Part shown: positions 50,623-59,545 of the stretch, one piece after another
Layout: each line of letters starts with the position of its first letter
How positions within the stretch are numbered: position 1 is the first letter of the stretch
From: an uncultured Synechococcus sp.
GTDB taxonomy: Bacteria; Cyanobacteriota; Cyanobacteriia; Phormidesmidales; Phormidesmidaceae
NCBI GenBank assembly: GCA_937911865.1
Contig: CALDSK010000308.1
Coordinates: forward strand, 1-64,000
Length of the DNA: 64,000 nt
Direction of reading: 5' to 3'
Made by a program: the position numbers and the translations under genes
Notes under the pieces: model-generated
Told to the model about the DNA's origin: nothing
Database searches by the model: none
What the model saw: only the letters and a program-made list of their open reading frames with translations

Positions 50623-51801
50623 ATGATGTTGGCTGTCTCCACCTCACTCATTAGCTGTCAAAGTAATGTACCTGACAATTCCTCAGAGGTAGAAACCACG
50701 ACGGAAGTAGGGTCAAATACCGAAGTTACTGGAGCAGAAGGTGGCGCTCTTCCTTCAGAAGGCGCTGATGGCCAGTCAATGACTCCAGGAACTTACTGCT
50801 ACAGTCAGAAAACCGATTTCTTCGATAATCAGATCAGTCTATCGATCGATGAGTCAAACAATGTCACAGGTGTGATGGCAAGCAAATCCATGGGAGAGCC
50901 CGAACCTAGGTTCAGCGAGTTTGAGGGTCAGCTAGGAGAAGACTCCTTAACGGTAAGTGCGATGTATTCTGAAGGACAGCCCACCCAGACAGACTTTTGG
51001 TGGATAAATTCGGGCGGACTGGACATGGGACCTGAAAGTGTACTGTCTGCACAGCCCTGTAGATTAGTTAAACCTGTCTTTGAAGGCGTGGAACCCCTTG
51101 AACGTACTGCTGGAGAAACCATTTCTGCTGCGCCGCGCGATTCTGTAGCCCTCCCGCCTGGAACGTTCTGCTACACCCAGGAGACGGACATGACTGAGTC
51201 AAAAGTCATGCTCACTGCGACTGCGGATAGTAAAGTGAGTGCTTCTACGATGAGTGCGCCACGTGGCGGCGGTGACCCTTTTTTCTCAGATGTTGAAGGC
51301 ACTTTAGACGGTGGTGTTTTGACCCTAACCCCTGCTGATCAGCGAGTAGGGGCCTGGTTAGTCAACTTAGGAGGCCTGGATGCTGGCCCTGAAAGCGTGT
51401 ACGTGGCGGCTTCGTGTGGGGAAGTAAGACCGGCTTTTGAAGCAAGGTCTCTCACGAATACGGTTCCTTCTGTTAGCGAACCTGCTCCTGGGAGCGCAAA
51501 CAGAAGAACGGCTCAGGTATTGTTTGATGCAGGTGAAAGCGGCACGACAGTGAGCGATTCACTGATTCGAGGAGAGCGCTTTGTCTATAAACTGGACGCT
51601 CAAGCAGGGCAAACGATGCAGCTTTCGATTAAGGCTCCAGAAAACAACGCTGTTTTTGATGTGGTTTCTCCAGATGGAACAGTGTTAGGAAGAGAGCTGA
51701 GAGAAAAGAGCATTCAGCTGCCTGAGTCTGGTAACTATGAAACCGTTGTCGGTGGGACGCGCGGTAATGCCTCTTATGATCTCGACATTGCTATTGACTA
51801 G
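50623..51801 (+). CDS. Repeat lipoprotein with C-terminal pre-peptidase-like domain
   Basis: An exported protein of about 392 residues with a lipobox SLISC. Two related segments of about 100 residues follow (PGTYCYSQKTDFFDNQISLS and PGTFCYTQETDMTESKVMLT), each ending with GG-L(D)-GPESV and a cysteine. The C-terminal 100 residues (SGTTVSDSLIRGERFVYKL and the YDLDIAID end) look like a PPC-type beta-sandwich. From ATG 50623 only 11 residues precede the lipidated cysteine and none is basic; the frame stays open back to 50584, and CTG 50590 or ATT 50596 would give a proper signal with NRS. The true start may be non-ATG. Confidence 0.78.
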   Translation: MMLAVSTSLISCQSNVPDNSSEVETTTEVGSNTEVTGAEGGALPSEGADGQSMTPGTYCYSQKTDFFDNQISLSIDESNNVTGVMASKSMGEPEPRFSEFEGQLGEDSLTVSAMYSEGQPTQTDFWWINSGGLDMGPESVLSAQPCRLVKPVFEGVEPLERTAGETISAAPRDSVALPPGTFCYTQETDMTESKVMLTATADSKVSASTMSAPRGGGDPFFSDVEGTLDGGVLTLTPADQRVGAWLVNLGGLDAGPESVYVAASCGEVRPAFEARSLTNTVPSVSEPAPGSANRRTAQVLFDAGESGTTVSDSLIRGERFVYKLDAQAGQTMQLSIKAPENNAVFDVVSPDGTVLGRELREKSIQLPESGNYETVVGGTRGNASYDLDIAID

Positions 51802-51869
51802 TCTCAGCTAGCTGCCTAGCCGCTTGGCTCTAGGCGTGTCAACCTGTGCGTCAATAGTTTCACTGTCTT

Positions 51870-51900
51870 AAAGCTCCCTTGCAGTTATCAAGGGAGCTTT
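51870..51900 (+). terminator. Terminator after the lipoprotein gene
   Basis: AAAGCTCCCTTG (51870-51881) and CAAGGGAGCTTT (51889-51900) form a perfect 12-base stem with a 7-base loop. The following T run is short (CTGTTG), but the stem is strong. Confidence 0.78.
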
Positions 51901-52094
51901 CTGTTGCTTGTGGCTCAGATAGTCTCTAGCTCGCAGAGTATGCAATCCGCCGTTTGCTATACCCGGCGAGTGACAAGCGACTATACTGCCTTTTGTCGCA
52001 AAATTCGTCGAGGTTTGCTTCTACTGGGGCATAGATACTAAAACAAGTTTTGATACGCTGAGAAGCGCCGAACAGCCTTAGTCTCAACCGTTTT

Positions 52095-52135
52095 ACTCAC
52101 CTGTGTCAAAACGGCCTGTTATTACACAGGTGAGT
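52095..52135. repeat. Perfect 12-base inverted repeat at the end of the GNAT gene
   Basis: ACTCACCTGTGT (52095-52106) and ACACAGGTGAGT (52124-52135) flank a 17-base loop. The right arm runs into the stop codon of the acetyltransferase gene. It is a stable hairpin but neither strand shows a T run, so it may protect the mRNA end rather than terminate. Confidence 0.75.
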
Positions 52136-52646
52136 TCTCAAAAGTAAACTCTGTCAGTCGTAAGCCGCTTTTGTGTGTTTTCTTTGTTCTAATCATGCTC
52201 TTAGCATAGCCACCTAATACTGCACTCCAAAAGCCTAGTGCTGACTCATGGCTGTCGATCACGCTTAGCTGCCATGATCCGTGAAGTGAATTGAGCACTC
52301 TAATAGCAGAGTCACGTCCTATACCCTTACCCCGATACGGATGGAACAGAAAGAAATCAACTAGCTCTTGGTCTGCATCGCCATCTATCAAAGGTGTCTT
52401 TGCAACTAGAGCAAAGCCTGCTGGCCGCTCATCTACAGTGATTAAGTAGGGAAAAGTTTTACCGGGATGCGCCCACCACTCAGCCATTACACTGTCAGGT
52501 TCGTAGTCCTCATCGATATCGCCCATCATGCCATGAACACTTGGTAAGTCATCTTGATACTGCGATATCTCGTGAGCATACGCAATCCACATATTGGCGA
52601 AGATATATCGCTGCTCTATGGGAGCGAGCCTCACTGCAACGTTCAT
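52122..52646 (-). CDS. GNAT-family N-acetyltransferase
   Basis: A 174-residue acetyl-CoA-dependent acetyltransferase. The acetyl-CoA loop is YRGKGIGRDSAIRVL, and the central strand VDFFLFHPYRGKG precedes it, with the typical motif A order. An N-terminal substrate region carries YAHEISQYQDDLP. The acceptor is unknown. It stands alone and is convergent with the lipoprotein gene. Confidence 0.85.
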   Translation of the reverse strand: MNVAVRLAPIEQRYIFANMWIAYAHEISQYQDDLPSVHGMMGDIDEDYEPDSVMAEWWAHPGKTFPYLITVDERPAGFALVAKTPLIDGDADQELVDFFLFHPYRGKGIGRDSAIRVLNSLHGSWQLSVIDSHESALGFWSAVLGGYAKSMIRTKKTHKSGLRLTEFTFENSPV

Positions 52647-52733
52647 ACCTTATTCTCTACCGTAAACTATGGCTTCATCTTGCAAGATGAAGCTCTTATC
52701 ATCAACCTTACAATCCTTACTACATAGAACAAA

Positions 52734-52764
52734 GCGGCCTGCTTGATAGTTTCAAGCAGGCCGC
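52734..52764 (-). terminator. Terminator after the outer-membrane barrel gene
   Basis: GCGGCCTGCTTGA (52734-52746) and TCAAGCAGGCCGC (52752-52764) form a perfect 13-base stem with a 5-base loop. On the minus strand it is followed by TTTGTTCT. It lies 43 bases after the stop. Confidence 0.88.
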
Positions 52765-52806
52765 TGACAAAAGTAACAACTTAGAGAAAGACAGCTTTCT
52801 GGCTAC

Positions 52807-53361
52807 CTAGAAGCGGTAGCCCAAACCTGCAACAAAGTCTACGCTCTGGTCATCAAACGGTAGGTAGTTTACAGAACCATTGATGGCATAGCGTCGGCCT
52901 AGCTGATAGTCAGCGCCCGCAGTGGCCACAAACTGTAGCTCAGTCTCGTCACCAGTCGTCACGCCTGCACCCGCCCCAACAAACGGCTGTAGTTTGCCAC
53001 CGTTGGCACTGTTGAAATCGTAGGTAATCGGTGCAAGCACAGCGATATCACGCTCGCCGTTGTCGTCTTCGTTCACTGCTGCGATGACGCCAGGACGAAC
53101 AGAGAAACGGTTCGAGAGGGCGTACTTACCGTTGAGGGCCGCGCCTTCGTTGCTACCGGCAAAGCCGATGTAGTTACCACCTGCAATGCGCTGACCAAAG
53201 TACCTGGCATCAGGGTTCTGAGCAGCCCGCTCACTACGCTGCGCTAGGATAGCCGGTCCGTTCGTGGGGCGATCGCCTGCTGGGTTGGCATGAGCCGGTG
53301 AGACAAGTGCTACTAGAGAAAGCGCAGACAGAGAGAGCAAACAAGCAAATTTACCTTTCAT
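52807..53361 (-). CDS. Outer-membrane beta-barrel protein
   Basis: A 184-residue exported protein. The signal peptide is KFACLLSLSALSLVALVSPAHA. The mature part has alternating hydrophobic strands and turns (YFGQRIAGGNYIGFAG, FVGAGAGVTTGDETELQFVA, YAINGSVNYLPF) and ends in a strand with a terminal phenylalanine (DFVAGLGYRF), the signal for barrel insertion. It fits a small eight-stranded barrel of the OmpA/YadA-like porin family common in cyanobacteria. Single gene with its own terminator; role unknown. Confidence 0.8.
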   Translation of the reverse strand: MKGKFACLLSLSALSLVALVSPAHANPAGDRPTNGPAILAQRSERAAQNPDARYFGQRIAGGNYIGFAGSNEGAALNGKYALSNRFSVRPGVIAAVNEDDNGERDIAVLAPITYDFNSANGGKLQPFVGAGAGVTTGDETELQFVATAGADYQLGRRYAINGSVNYLPFDDQSVDFVAGLGYRF

Positions 53362-53765
53362 AGAACAGATTCCTTAGTGAATGACCTGAAATGAATTAGA
53401 AGAACAGAGAGAGAGACAGCTCTTGTTTGAAGCTGATAGTCATGAGTATGCGATCTGTGCCAATCGATGTAATTCTGATAGTAGCCACTTCTTAGAGTGG
53501 TCTCTGTAAGCCTAGTAAGTAGGTCAGTTAAGCGAGGAGTATGATTGTTTTCTGACTGTGCCAGATGGAATAGCTGTCAACCTGGTAGAGCAAGTCCATA
53601 GAAGGTAGGGGAGAGCCAGCTGCTTTGCTTTTTGTTTTTGGTGTCCTTCTCTCCCGAGGCTTGAAGACTGAGATACAATGATAGACGAGTAAGGACAACA
53701 ACCTGAGCTAGCGTTCCGTATAGGCCATAGCGTGCCGCAACCAGCATCCAAAATCGGGATTTTTG

Positions 53766-53820
53766 GAAACTCTCAATGAGTAACCAAGGGTTTTGATGCC
53801 GGGTGCTCGTTGAGAGTTTC
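53766..53820. repeat. 11-base perfect inverted repeat
   Basis: GAAACTCTCAA (53766-53776) and TTGAGAGTTTC (53810-53820) are perfect inverted repeats with a 33-base loop. They lie in a 570-base spacer (53362-53931) that holds no gene I can recognise; this and the HEAT remnant at its right edge suggest a degraded mobile or duplicated segment. Confidence 0.75.
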
Positions 53821-53931
53821 TGAATTATTGATGTTCTTTTGTTTTACACAAAGAGGCCACAGAGTCAGCGTCGAGAAACCTGACTAAGATTAAATACATC
53901 AAGCCATTCTCCCGAATCCCCAAGGAGGTAA

Positions 53932-54303
53932 ACAAATGCTAATGCAGCCTCTGCCTTAGGTAAACTCGCCCCAACGGATGAAGGTGTTCATGCTGCACTG
54001 CTAACTGCCTTAGAAGAGACTAATCATTACGTTCGCGGTTGCGCAGCATCAGCGTTAGAAAAAACTGAAAAACTAAAGGGAAATACACTGATGGTGCTAA
54101 TATCTGCCCTACAAGTAAGTCAATATGAGATTGAAGACTTTTCTCGTAATACTATTCTGAAAGCGTTAGACAATCTCGAACAAGCTGGTGAAGAGCTGAT
54201 ACCTACCCTAATCCAATTAGTGCTCCGCGATCGCAGCATTCAATTCCCGAGTGATATGGCTTTTTCACGACTGTCAGTGGAGATAGCGAGTAAGTATAAA
54301 TAG
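53932..54303 (+). pseudogene. HEAT/PBS-lyase-type repeat remnant
   Basis: An open frame without an early start codon encodes NANAASALGKLAPTDEGVHA, then LLTALEETNHYVRGCAASALEK and later helices to IASKYK. This is a pair of HEAT repeats of the phycobilin-lyase/HEAT type. A good ribosome-binding site (AAGGAGG, 53922-53928) with ATG at 53936 opens a different frame that stops after seven codons, so the N-terminus has been lost or shifted. The first ATG in the HEAT frame is at 54091. Most likely a broken gene rather than a functional short protein. Confidence 0.65.
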
Positions 54304-54444
54304 ACGATTTCTGTAGATGCCGTTAACGCAGAAGCCTTGAGAAGCTTCACGTTACTCAGGGAGATGCCGTTCGATACTTGCTCTTTTAGCAGCAGAGTTC
54401 TAGAACTTTCGGCTCAGCATCTGTCAGACTGCTTGAGTCGGCTA

Positions 54445-54486
54445 CACGAAAGATTTATCACGAAAGATCTATCACGAAAGATCTAT
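54445..54486. repeat. 14-base tandem repeat over the RND stop codon
   Basis: CACGAAAGATYTAT occurs three times head to tail (54445-54458, 54459-54472, 54473-54486; one C/T difference). The stop codon of the RND pump gene (54483-54485, minus strand) lies inside the last unit. Confidence 0.92.
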
Positions 54487-57400
54487 GTAGAGGGAACAAC
54501 GCTTGGATGCTTTGCCTTTGATCGTTTATGTTTGCGATCGCGTCTATGCATCATCAGATAAGCCGCTGGTGTGAAGTACAGTGCGAGAAAAGGAGAGCCG
54601 CCGATACCACCTGCGATCGCAATTGCTAATGAGCGCCAGAATGACCCCCCTGAAATGAGCAGCGGCGTGAAGCCAACCATGGTGGTGACTGTGGTAGTGA
54701 GGACGTGGCGCGTTGAACGCATGACGACGGTTTGAATGGCTTTGCGATCGCCCTGGCTGGCCTGTTTATCTTCATTGATGGCCGATAGCACAATGATGCT
54801 GCCGTTAATGGCAATACCGATTAGGCCCATGGTGCCAACAATGGCCATAAAGCCCATAACAGAATTAAAGACCCAGAGTGAGAACAGCGCCATTCCGACA
54901 GAGCCAATGCCGACAACCGCAACAATGCCCGCTGAGCGAAAGCTTCTGAGTGAGAGTACGAGTGCTGTTCCCATGGCGATTAGCAATAGACCTACATAGC
55001 TGAGCAAATCGCCAGTGGCCTCGCTGCTTTCTGCCTGCTCGCCGCCAATTTCAGTCGAATAACCTGGCGGCAGTTCAAAGTCTCTTTCTTCCATCGCATT
55101 TTGAAAGTCTGTGAGCACTTTCGAGGGTAAAACGCCCGCTGTAATGAATGCCTGAACGGTGTTGACTCGCTGCTCATTGCGGTGTGCGATTTGAGAGAGC
55201 TGGGGCACAAAGTTGAATCTGCCTAGTGCAGACACTGTACGAAAGTCTCCTTGGCCTGTTGAGTTAGTTGCAAAACTCCCTTGTCCTGGCTGAAGATTCA
55301 ATGACTCAATTTGCGCTAAATCACCTCGGCTGTCGTCAGAAATTTGTACGCGTACAGGCAGATTTTCTGTTGCTTCAAGAATAGAGCCACCGACTGAACC
55401 TTCTAGCGTTGCCTGTAGCTGCTCGGCTAGCTCTGCGTTGGAGACGCCCGCTAGCTGGGCCTGTTCTTCATCTACCGCGAAGGCTAATTTGGGAACGGTC
55501 GCGCTAAGGTCGTCTCTGATATGAACAACATCGGGAATAGTGGCTAAAATCTCTCGAATTTCTGCGCCTAAGGCCCTGAGTTCGTCGATGTTGGGACCGT
55601 AGATGCGTAGCTCTACTGGGGCGTCAAACGGAGGCCCTTGTTCTAGCTGCTTTACCAGTACGCGCGCTTCAGGGAGCGCCGTATCTAAATCGGCTTGGAC
55701 CTGCTGAATCAAGGTGCGGACGATTTCTGCGGAGGTGAGCTGTACTAGGGCCTGAGCGTTGTAAGGGGAGTTTTCTCTAGAGCTGGTAATATTGTAGTAA
55801 AACTTGGGTGCGCTTTCGCCGATAAACCAGTGAACGTCTATGATTTGGTCGTAGTTTAGCAGCAGGTCGCGGGCGCGCATGACCTCGGATTTGGTGTTAG
55901 CGATCGCACTTTCTTGAGAGAATTCTACTTCAATTTGAAACTGGTCTCGGTCTAGAGAAGGGAAAAACTGATTTTCTAGGCTGCCTGCCTGGATAAAGCC
56001 AACCATGGGTAGCACCAGGGTTAACACAACGGCAAAGATGGGCTTTGCGGTTGCTCGCTCTAGCGTCCAGCGATAAAACTTGCCCAGTCGCTGAGAGGTA
56101 AAGCCATCGTTCCACCAGGCCCCCGGCTTCATTAATATCTGAAAAGACCTTTGAAAGATATTAGGAGACTCTTTTTGGCGGATCTTTTCTATGTCTGACT
56201 CGCTCTCTCCCAGCAGTCTGCCAGTCAGCGCGGCGATGACGGTTAAAGACAGCAGGAGCGATGAGCCGATTGAGAAAATAACCGTCAGCGCAATAGAGCC
56301 CACGAACTCTCCAGCGCCGCCCGGTAAGAGCGCAATCGGTAAAAAGGTCATCATGGTCGTGAGGGTGGAGGCAAACAGCGGGCCCTGAAGGTATTTCACG
56401 GTATCGACAACTGCTTTTTCTGGTGGTACGCCGTGCTTTAGTTCGGCCTGAATTTCATCTACGGCAACGACAGCGTTATCGATTAATAGCCCCAGCGCAA
56501 TGATTAGGCCCGCAACCGACATTTGGTGAATAGGAATGCCCGTAGCACTCATCAGCCCTAACACTGCGCAAATGCTGAGCGGTAGCGCTGCACCTACAAT
56601 TAGGGAAGACCGCCAGCCCATGCCGACAAACGTCACGGCAATGACCAGTACCGCACCAAAAATCAGGTTAGAGATAAGTGTGCCGAGCCGAGCATCTACA
56701 TACTCACTTTGGTCAAAGAGAATATTCAGTGAAACGCCACCTGGGAGCTGTGTACGAAAGTCTTCAATTTGCTCTCTGGCGCTGGTTGCCCACTGGTCGA
56801 TTCGCTGACCCGAACCCATCAGAATGCCATAGGCAACGGCTGGCTTTCCGTTTACGATGGCCAGATCGGTGAGCGGTTCTCTGACGCCGCGACTAACTTT
56901 GGCAACATCACCGAGACGGGTAAACTGGCTGCTGGTTGAGCGAACCGGAATTTGACGAATCTGTTCTAGAGAGTTGAGCTCGCTGTCTATTTCTATGGCC
57001 AGGTTCTCGTTGGGATTTCTGAGCTGACCAGCTGTCACCTTGGCGTCGCTTTGAGCGATCTGCAGCGACAGCTGCTGCGCACTGAGACCTACGGCTGCCA
57101 GATCGGGGGCGCTGATTTCTACGGTAATTTCCTCGTCGGGTACCCCGAACTCTTCAACTTCTTCAGTACCGGCAACCCCGCGCATCTGAATTTCAAACGC
57201 TTCTCCGAATCGCCGTAAAACGGCGTAGTTAGGTGCGCTATCTTGCTCCCAGCTCAGTGTGGCAATCATAGAATAGGCCCTGGTCTCAGTGGCTTCTAGC
57301 TCTGGCTTAAAAGCGCCCTGGGGAAAGAGCAGGTTCGCATCTTCCATTTTGTCCCGTACCCGAGACCAAACAGGCTCAGCGTTTTTAATAGAATCTTGCA

Positions 57401-57677
57401 GCGTGATGGCGACTGAAGAAAAGCCCACGCGAGAGGTAGAAGTGATGGTTTTTACTTCTTCAAGTTCGGAGACTTCTGACTCTACGACTTCGGTGACGAG
57501 GGCCTCTACTCGCTCAGCGCTAGCTCCGGGAAAGAGGGTGTTAACAACGGCGACCCTGGCGACCTGAGTAGGGTCTTCTTGGCGAGGGAGTGACTGAAAA
57601 GAGGCGTAGCCCCATACCAAAAAGATAACGAGAGTGAGAATTAACAGCCGAGTGTTTTTGAAGAAGGGGCGAACCAT
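54483..57677 (-). CDS. RND-family efflux pump inner-membrane subunit
   Basis: An efflux transporter of 1064 residues with twelve helices and two large periplasmic loops, driven by proton motive force and working with the adaptor upstream. It belongs to the HAE-RND group (AcrB-like): helix 4 has GLLIDNAVVAVDEI, where only one of the paired AcrB aspartates is present, and the C-terminal helices include GLIGIAINGSIIVLSAIN. The N-terminal helix is FFKNTRLLILTLVIFLVWGY. No outer-membrane TolC gene is adjacent. Substrate unknown; a lipid, drug or metal role cannot be told from sequence. Confidence 0.93.
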   Translation of the reverse strand: MVRPFFKNTRLLILTLVIFLVWGYASFQSLPRQEDPTQVARVAVVNTLFPGASAERVEALVTEVVESEVSELEEVKTITSTSRVGFSSVAITLQDSIKNAEPVWSRVRDKMEDANLLFPQGAFKPELEATETRAYSMIATLSWEQDSAPNYAVLRRFGEAFEIQMRGVAGTEEVEEFGVPDEEITVEISAPDLAAVGLSAQQLSLQIAQSDAKVTAGQLRNPNENLAIEIDSELNSLEQIRQIPVRSTSSQFTRLGDVAKVSRGVREPLTDLAIVNGKPAVAYGILMGSGQRIDQWATSAREQIEDFRTQLPGGVSLNILFDQSEYVDARLGTLISNLIFGAVLVIAVTFVGMGWRSSLIVGAALPLSICAVLGLMSATGIPIHQMSVAGLIIALGLLIDNAVVAVDEIQAELKHGVPPEKAVVDTVKYLQGPLFASTLTTMMTFLPIALLPGGAGEFVGSIALTVIFSIGSSLLLSLTVIAALTGRLLGESESDIEKIRQKESPNIFQRSFQILMKPGAWWNDGFTSQRLGKFYRWTLERATAKPIFAVVLTLVLPMVGFIQAGSLENQFFPSLDRDQFQIEVEFSQESAIANTKSEVMRARDLLLNYDQIIDVHWFIGESAPKFYYNITSSRENSPYNAQALVQLTSAEIVRTLIQQVQADLDTALPEARVLVKQLEQGPPFDAPVELRIYGPNIDELRALGAEIREILATIPDVVHIRDDLSATVPKLAFAVDEEQAQLAGVSNAELAEQLQATLEGSVGGSILEATENLPVRVQISDDSRGDLAQIESLNLQPGQGSFATNSTGQGDFRTVSALGRFNFVPQLSQIAHRNEQRVNTVQAFITAGVLPSKVLTDFQNAMEERDFELPPGYSTEIGGEQAESSEATGDLLSYVGLLLIAMGTALVLSLRSFRSAGIVAVVGIGSVGMALFSLWVFNSVMGFMAIVGTMGLIGIAINGSIIVLSAINEDKQASQGDRKAIQTVVMRSTRHVLTTTVTTMVGFTPLLISGGSFWRSLAIAIAGGIGGSPFLALYFTPAAYLMMHRRDRKHKRSKAKHPSVVPST

Positions 57678-57710
57678 AGTTGTTGCAAGCTAAGATCTGT
57701 TGCGAGCTAT

Positions 57711-57770
57711 CGTGAGAAAATGACTGGTGCGAGAAAATGACTTGTGCGAGAAAATGACTGGCGCGATAAA
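57711..57770. repeat. 17-base tandem repeat between adaptor and pump
   Basis: Copies of GTGCGAGAAAATGACTG occur three to four times with decay (57711-57770), within the 116-base gap between the adaptor's stop and the pump's start. It adds an RNA segment before the pump that may affect translation. Confidence 0.85.
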
Positions 57771-57793
57771 GACAACCGAGCTGACTAACAGCT

Positions 57794-59317
57794 CTATTCA
57801 GCGGGAACTACGCTCACCTGTTGACCGGGTACTAGGCGGTGAACACCGCTGGTAACTACCTGGTCTCCAGGCTCTAGCGTGCCTCTTACCAGCACCCGAG
57901 TTCGGGCTGTAGCGTCATCTCCGGCGCTCTCTTGTTGAATGATTTCTACGGCTCGCGGCTCGACGACAAAGCCCTCACGGCGAGATTTTCCTGAACGTGA
58001 ATTACTTGATGGTTCAGGGGATGTTTCTGTGAAAGTATCTTCGTTTTGCGCGGTCTGCGTTGATGCCTGTTCTGAATTCTGTTCTGATGTCCGGTAGCTG
58101 GACGCTGGCACTATGACGTAGCAAGTCCACAGCCCTCGAATTCCCTGGGTCAATGCGCCTGAAGGTAGCCAAAATCCATCGGATTGGACTGTTTCGTTGA
58201 TGGTGAGTCTGGCGGTTTGTCCGGGTTCTATCGCGCCGATGGCAGCGGGCGATAGCGCTAGTACGACGGTTTGAGTGCGAGTGGCCGCGTCAACGGTTGG
58301 CAGTATAGAAACTAGGTTGGCGTCGTATGGCTGGTTGTTGACTCGGACCGTTTGTGAGCTGCCGATCTGTATTTGGTTGGCAACGGATGCGGGTAGGCCT
58401 ACCCTAGCTTCGGGTACGGTTGCTTCGACCAGTTCAAGCACAGATTGACCTGTGCCAACGACTGTTCCTTCATCTGCGTTTCGACCGGAAATAGTCCCAT
58501 CGAACGGGGCGGTGATGGTGCTTTTTGAGATGTTGACGTCAATGTCTCGTAGCTGCGCGTCGAGCTGGTTGACGACTGCGATTTGGGCGTCTAGCTGTTC
58601 GGAACGGGTGCCATTTAGCAGTTCTTCTAGCTGGCTACGTGCCTGGTCTAGCCTGGCTTGCAGGGAGTTGGCACCAAAGGAAAACTCGTCTAGCTGCTCT
58701 CGGGCGATCGCACCTTGCTCAAACAGATATTCTCGTCGTCTCTTTTGAGTTTCTTGTAGTTCAAACTGCTGTTCTAAGTCTATAACGGCTGCTCGTGCGA
58801 TCTCCACATCTTCAGCTCTCGCTCCGTTTTGTAGCTCTAACAGCTGTGCCTGCGCCTGTGCCTTTTGGGCTTCTACCTGAAGCCGCTGCGTTTCTAAGTT
58901 TCGTGTGTCCAATTTTGCTAGCGCTTCGCCCGCACGGACCTCTCTTCCTTCATCGACCATGACCTGAACCAGCTCACCGCCTCGCTCAAATCCTAGACTG
59001 CTGCTGCGCAAGGAAACAATTTCCCCAGTAAATACCCTGGGCACCGCATAGGAGGACACAGACTCTATCTCGGTTGCCTCGACTGGCAGTACCCGTCCTT
59101 CTGCGGGCGGCGCTTCTGAAGATGAATCAGCGATCGCTCGAAAGCTGGCTACTGAGCCAGCCACTAGCAGTAGCCCCACTGCACCTAGCAAGCTGTATCT
59201 GACCCAGGGCTTTTGACGCTTGAGAATATCTATTCCCCGCTCTGCACTGGATATAGCGCTTGGTTTAGATGCATTAATAGGCTCTGAGGTAGACGAATAA
59301 ACAGATTCAGAGTTCAT
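57794..59317 (-). CDS. RND adaptor, HlyD/AcrA-type membrane fusion protein
   Basis: The periplasmic adaptor of 507 residues that joins the pump to an outer-membrane channel. One N-terminal helix (about 38-60, YSLLGAVGLLLVAGSVASF) anchors it. The biotinyl-lipoyl half-motifs (EGREVRAGEALAKLD, and DGTISGRNADEGTVV) flank a long coiled-coil hairpin (about 130-260, with LEQQFELQETQKRRREYLFEQG). The beta-barrel domain follows with TVRVNNQPYDANLVSILP. A Ser/Thr/Glu-rich insert of about 50 residues (about 415-460) near the C-terminus is unusual for the family. It precedes the pump gene on the same strand. Confidence 0.93.
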   Translation of the reverse strand: MNSESVYSSTSEPINASKPSAISSAERGIDILKRQKPWVRYSLLGAVGLLLVAGSVASFRAIADSSSEAPPAEGRVLPVEATEIESVSSYAVPRVFTGEIVSLRSSSLGFERGGELVQVMVDEGREVRAGEALAKLDTRNLETQRLQVEAQKAQAQAQLLELQNGARAEDVEIARAAVIDLEQQFELQETQKRRREYLFEQGAIAREQLDEFSFGANSLQARLDQARSQLEELLNGTRSEQLDAQIAVVNQLDAQLRDIDVNISKSTITAPFDGTISGRNADEGTVVGTGQSVLELVEATVPEARVGLPASVANQIQIGSSQTVRVNNQPYDANLVSILPTVDAATRTQTVVLALSPAAIGAIEPGQTARLTINETVQSDGFWLPSGALTQGIRGLWTCYVIVPASSYRTSEQNSEQASTQTAQNEDTFTETSPEPSSNSRSGKSRREGFVVEPRAVEIIQQESAGDDATARTRVLVRGTLEPGDQVVTSGVHRLVPGQQVSVVPAE

Positions 59318-59329
59318 GTCAGCAGTGAG

Positions 59330-59382
59330 TATGGCTTGGTGAGTATGGATTAGTGAGTGTGGCTTGGCAAGTGTGGCTCGAC
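59330..59382. repeat. 13-base tandem repeat upstream of the adaptor gene
   Basis: TGAGTATGGCTTGG and its variants (GTGAGTATGGATTA, GTGAGTGTGGCTTGG, CAAGTGTGGCTCG) repeat about four times directly before the adaptor's start. Confidence 0.85.
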
Positions 59383-59426
59383 GTCAAGGCAGAGAAGATA
59401 GGGCGTCTTATATATGCCCACTTAAA

Positions 59427-59464
59427 TCAAACGTATGATTGAATTCATTAAAACGTATGATTGA
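59427..59464. promoter_or_regulatory. Paired operator-like sites for the RND/TetR promoter
   Basis: TCAAACGTATGATTGA (59427-59442) and AAAACGTATGATTGA (59450-59464) share a 13-base core, spaced by 22 bp. The first is a near-palindrome (TCAA...TTGA). They lie in the divergent spacer between adaptor and TetR genes, 82 bases before the TetR ATG, the right place for repressor binding to both. Confidence 0.7.
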
Positions 59465-59545
59465 ACCTAGCGCAATACAACTTTAGGGAGAAGCCTCGCC
59501 AACGCAATAAAGCCATAGAATACGAGGAATAAATTATTTACTTAA

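Noticed and set aside
53524..53751. Minus-strand open frame of 75 codons
   Set aside because: No similarity recognised and cysteine/serine-rich composition typical of spurious frames.
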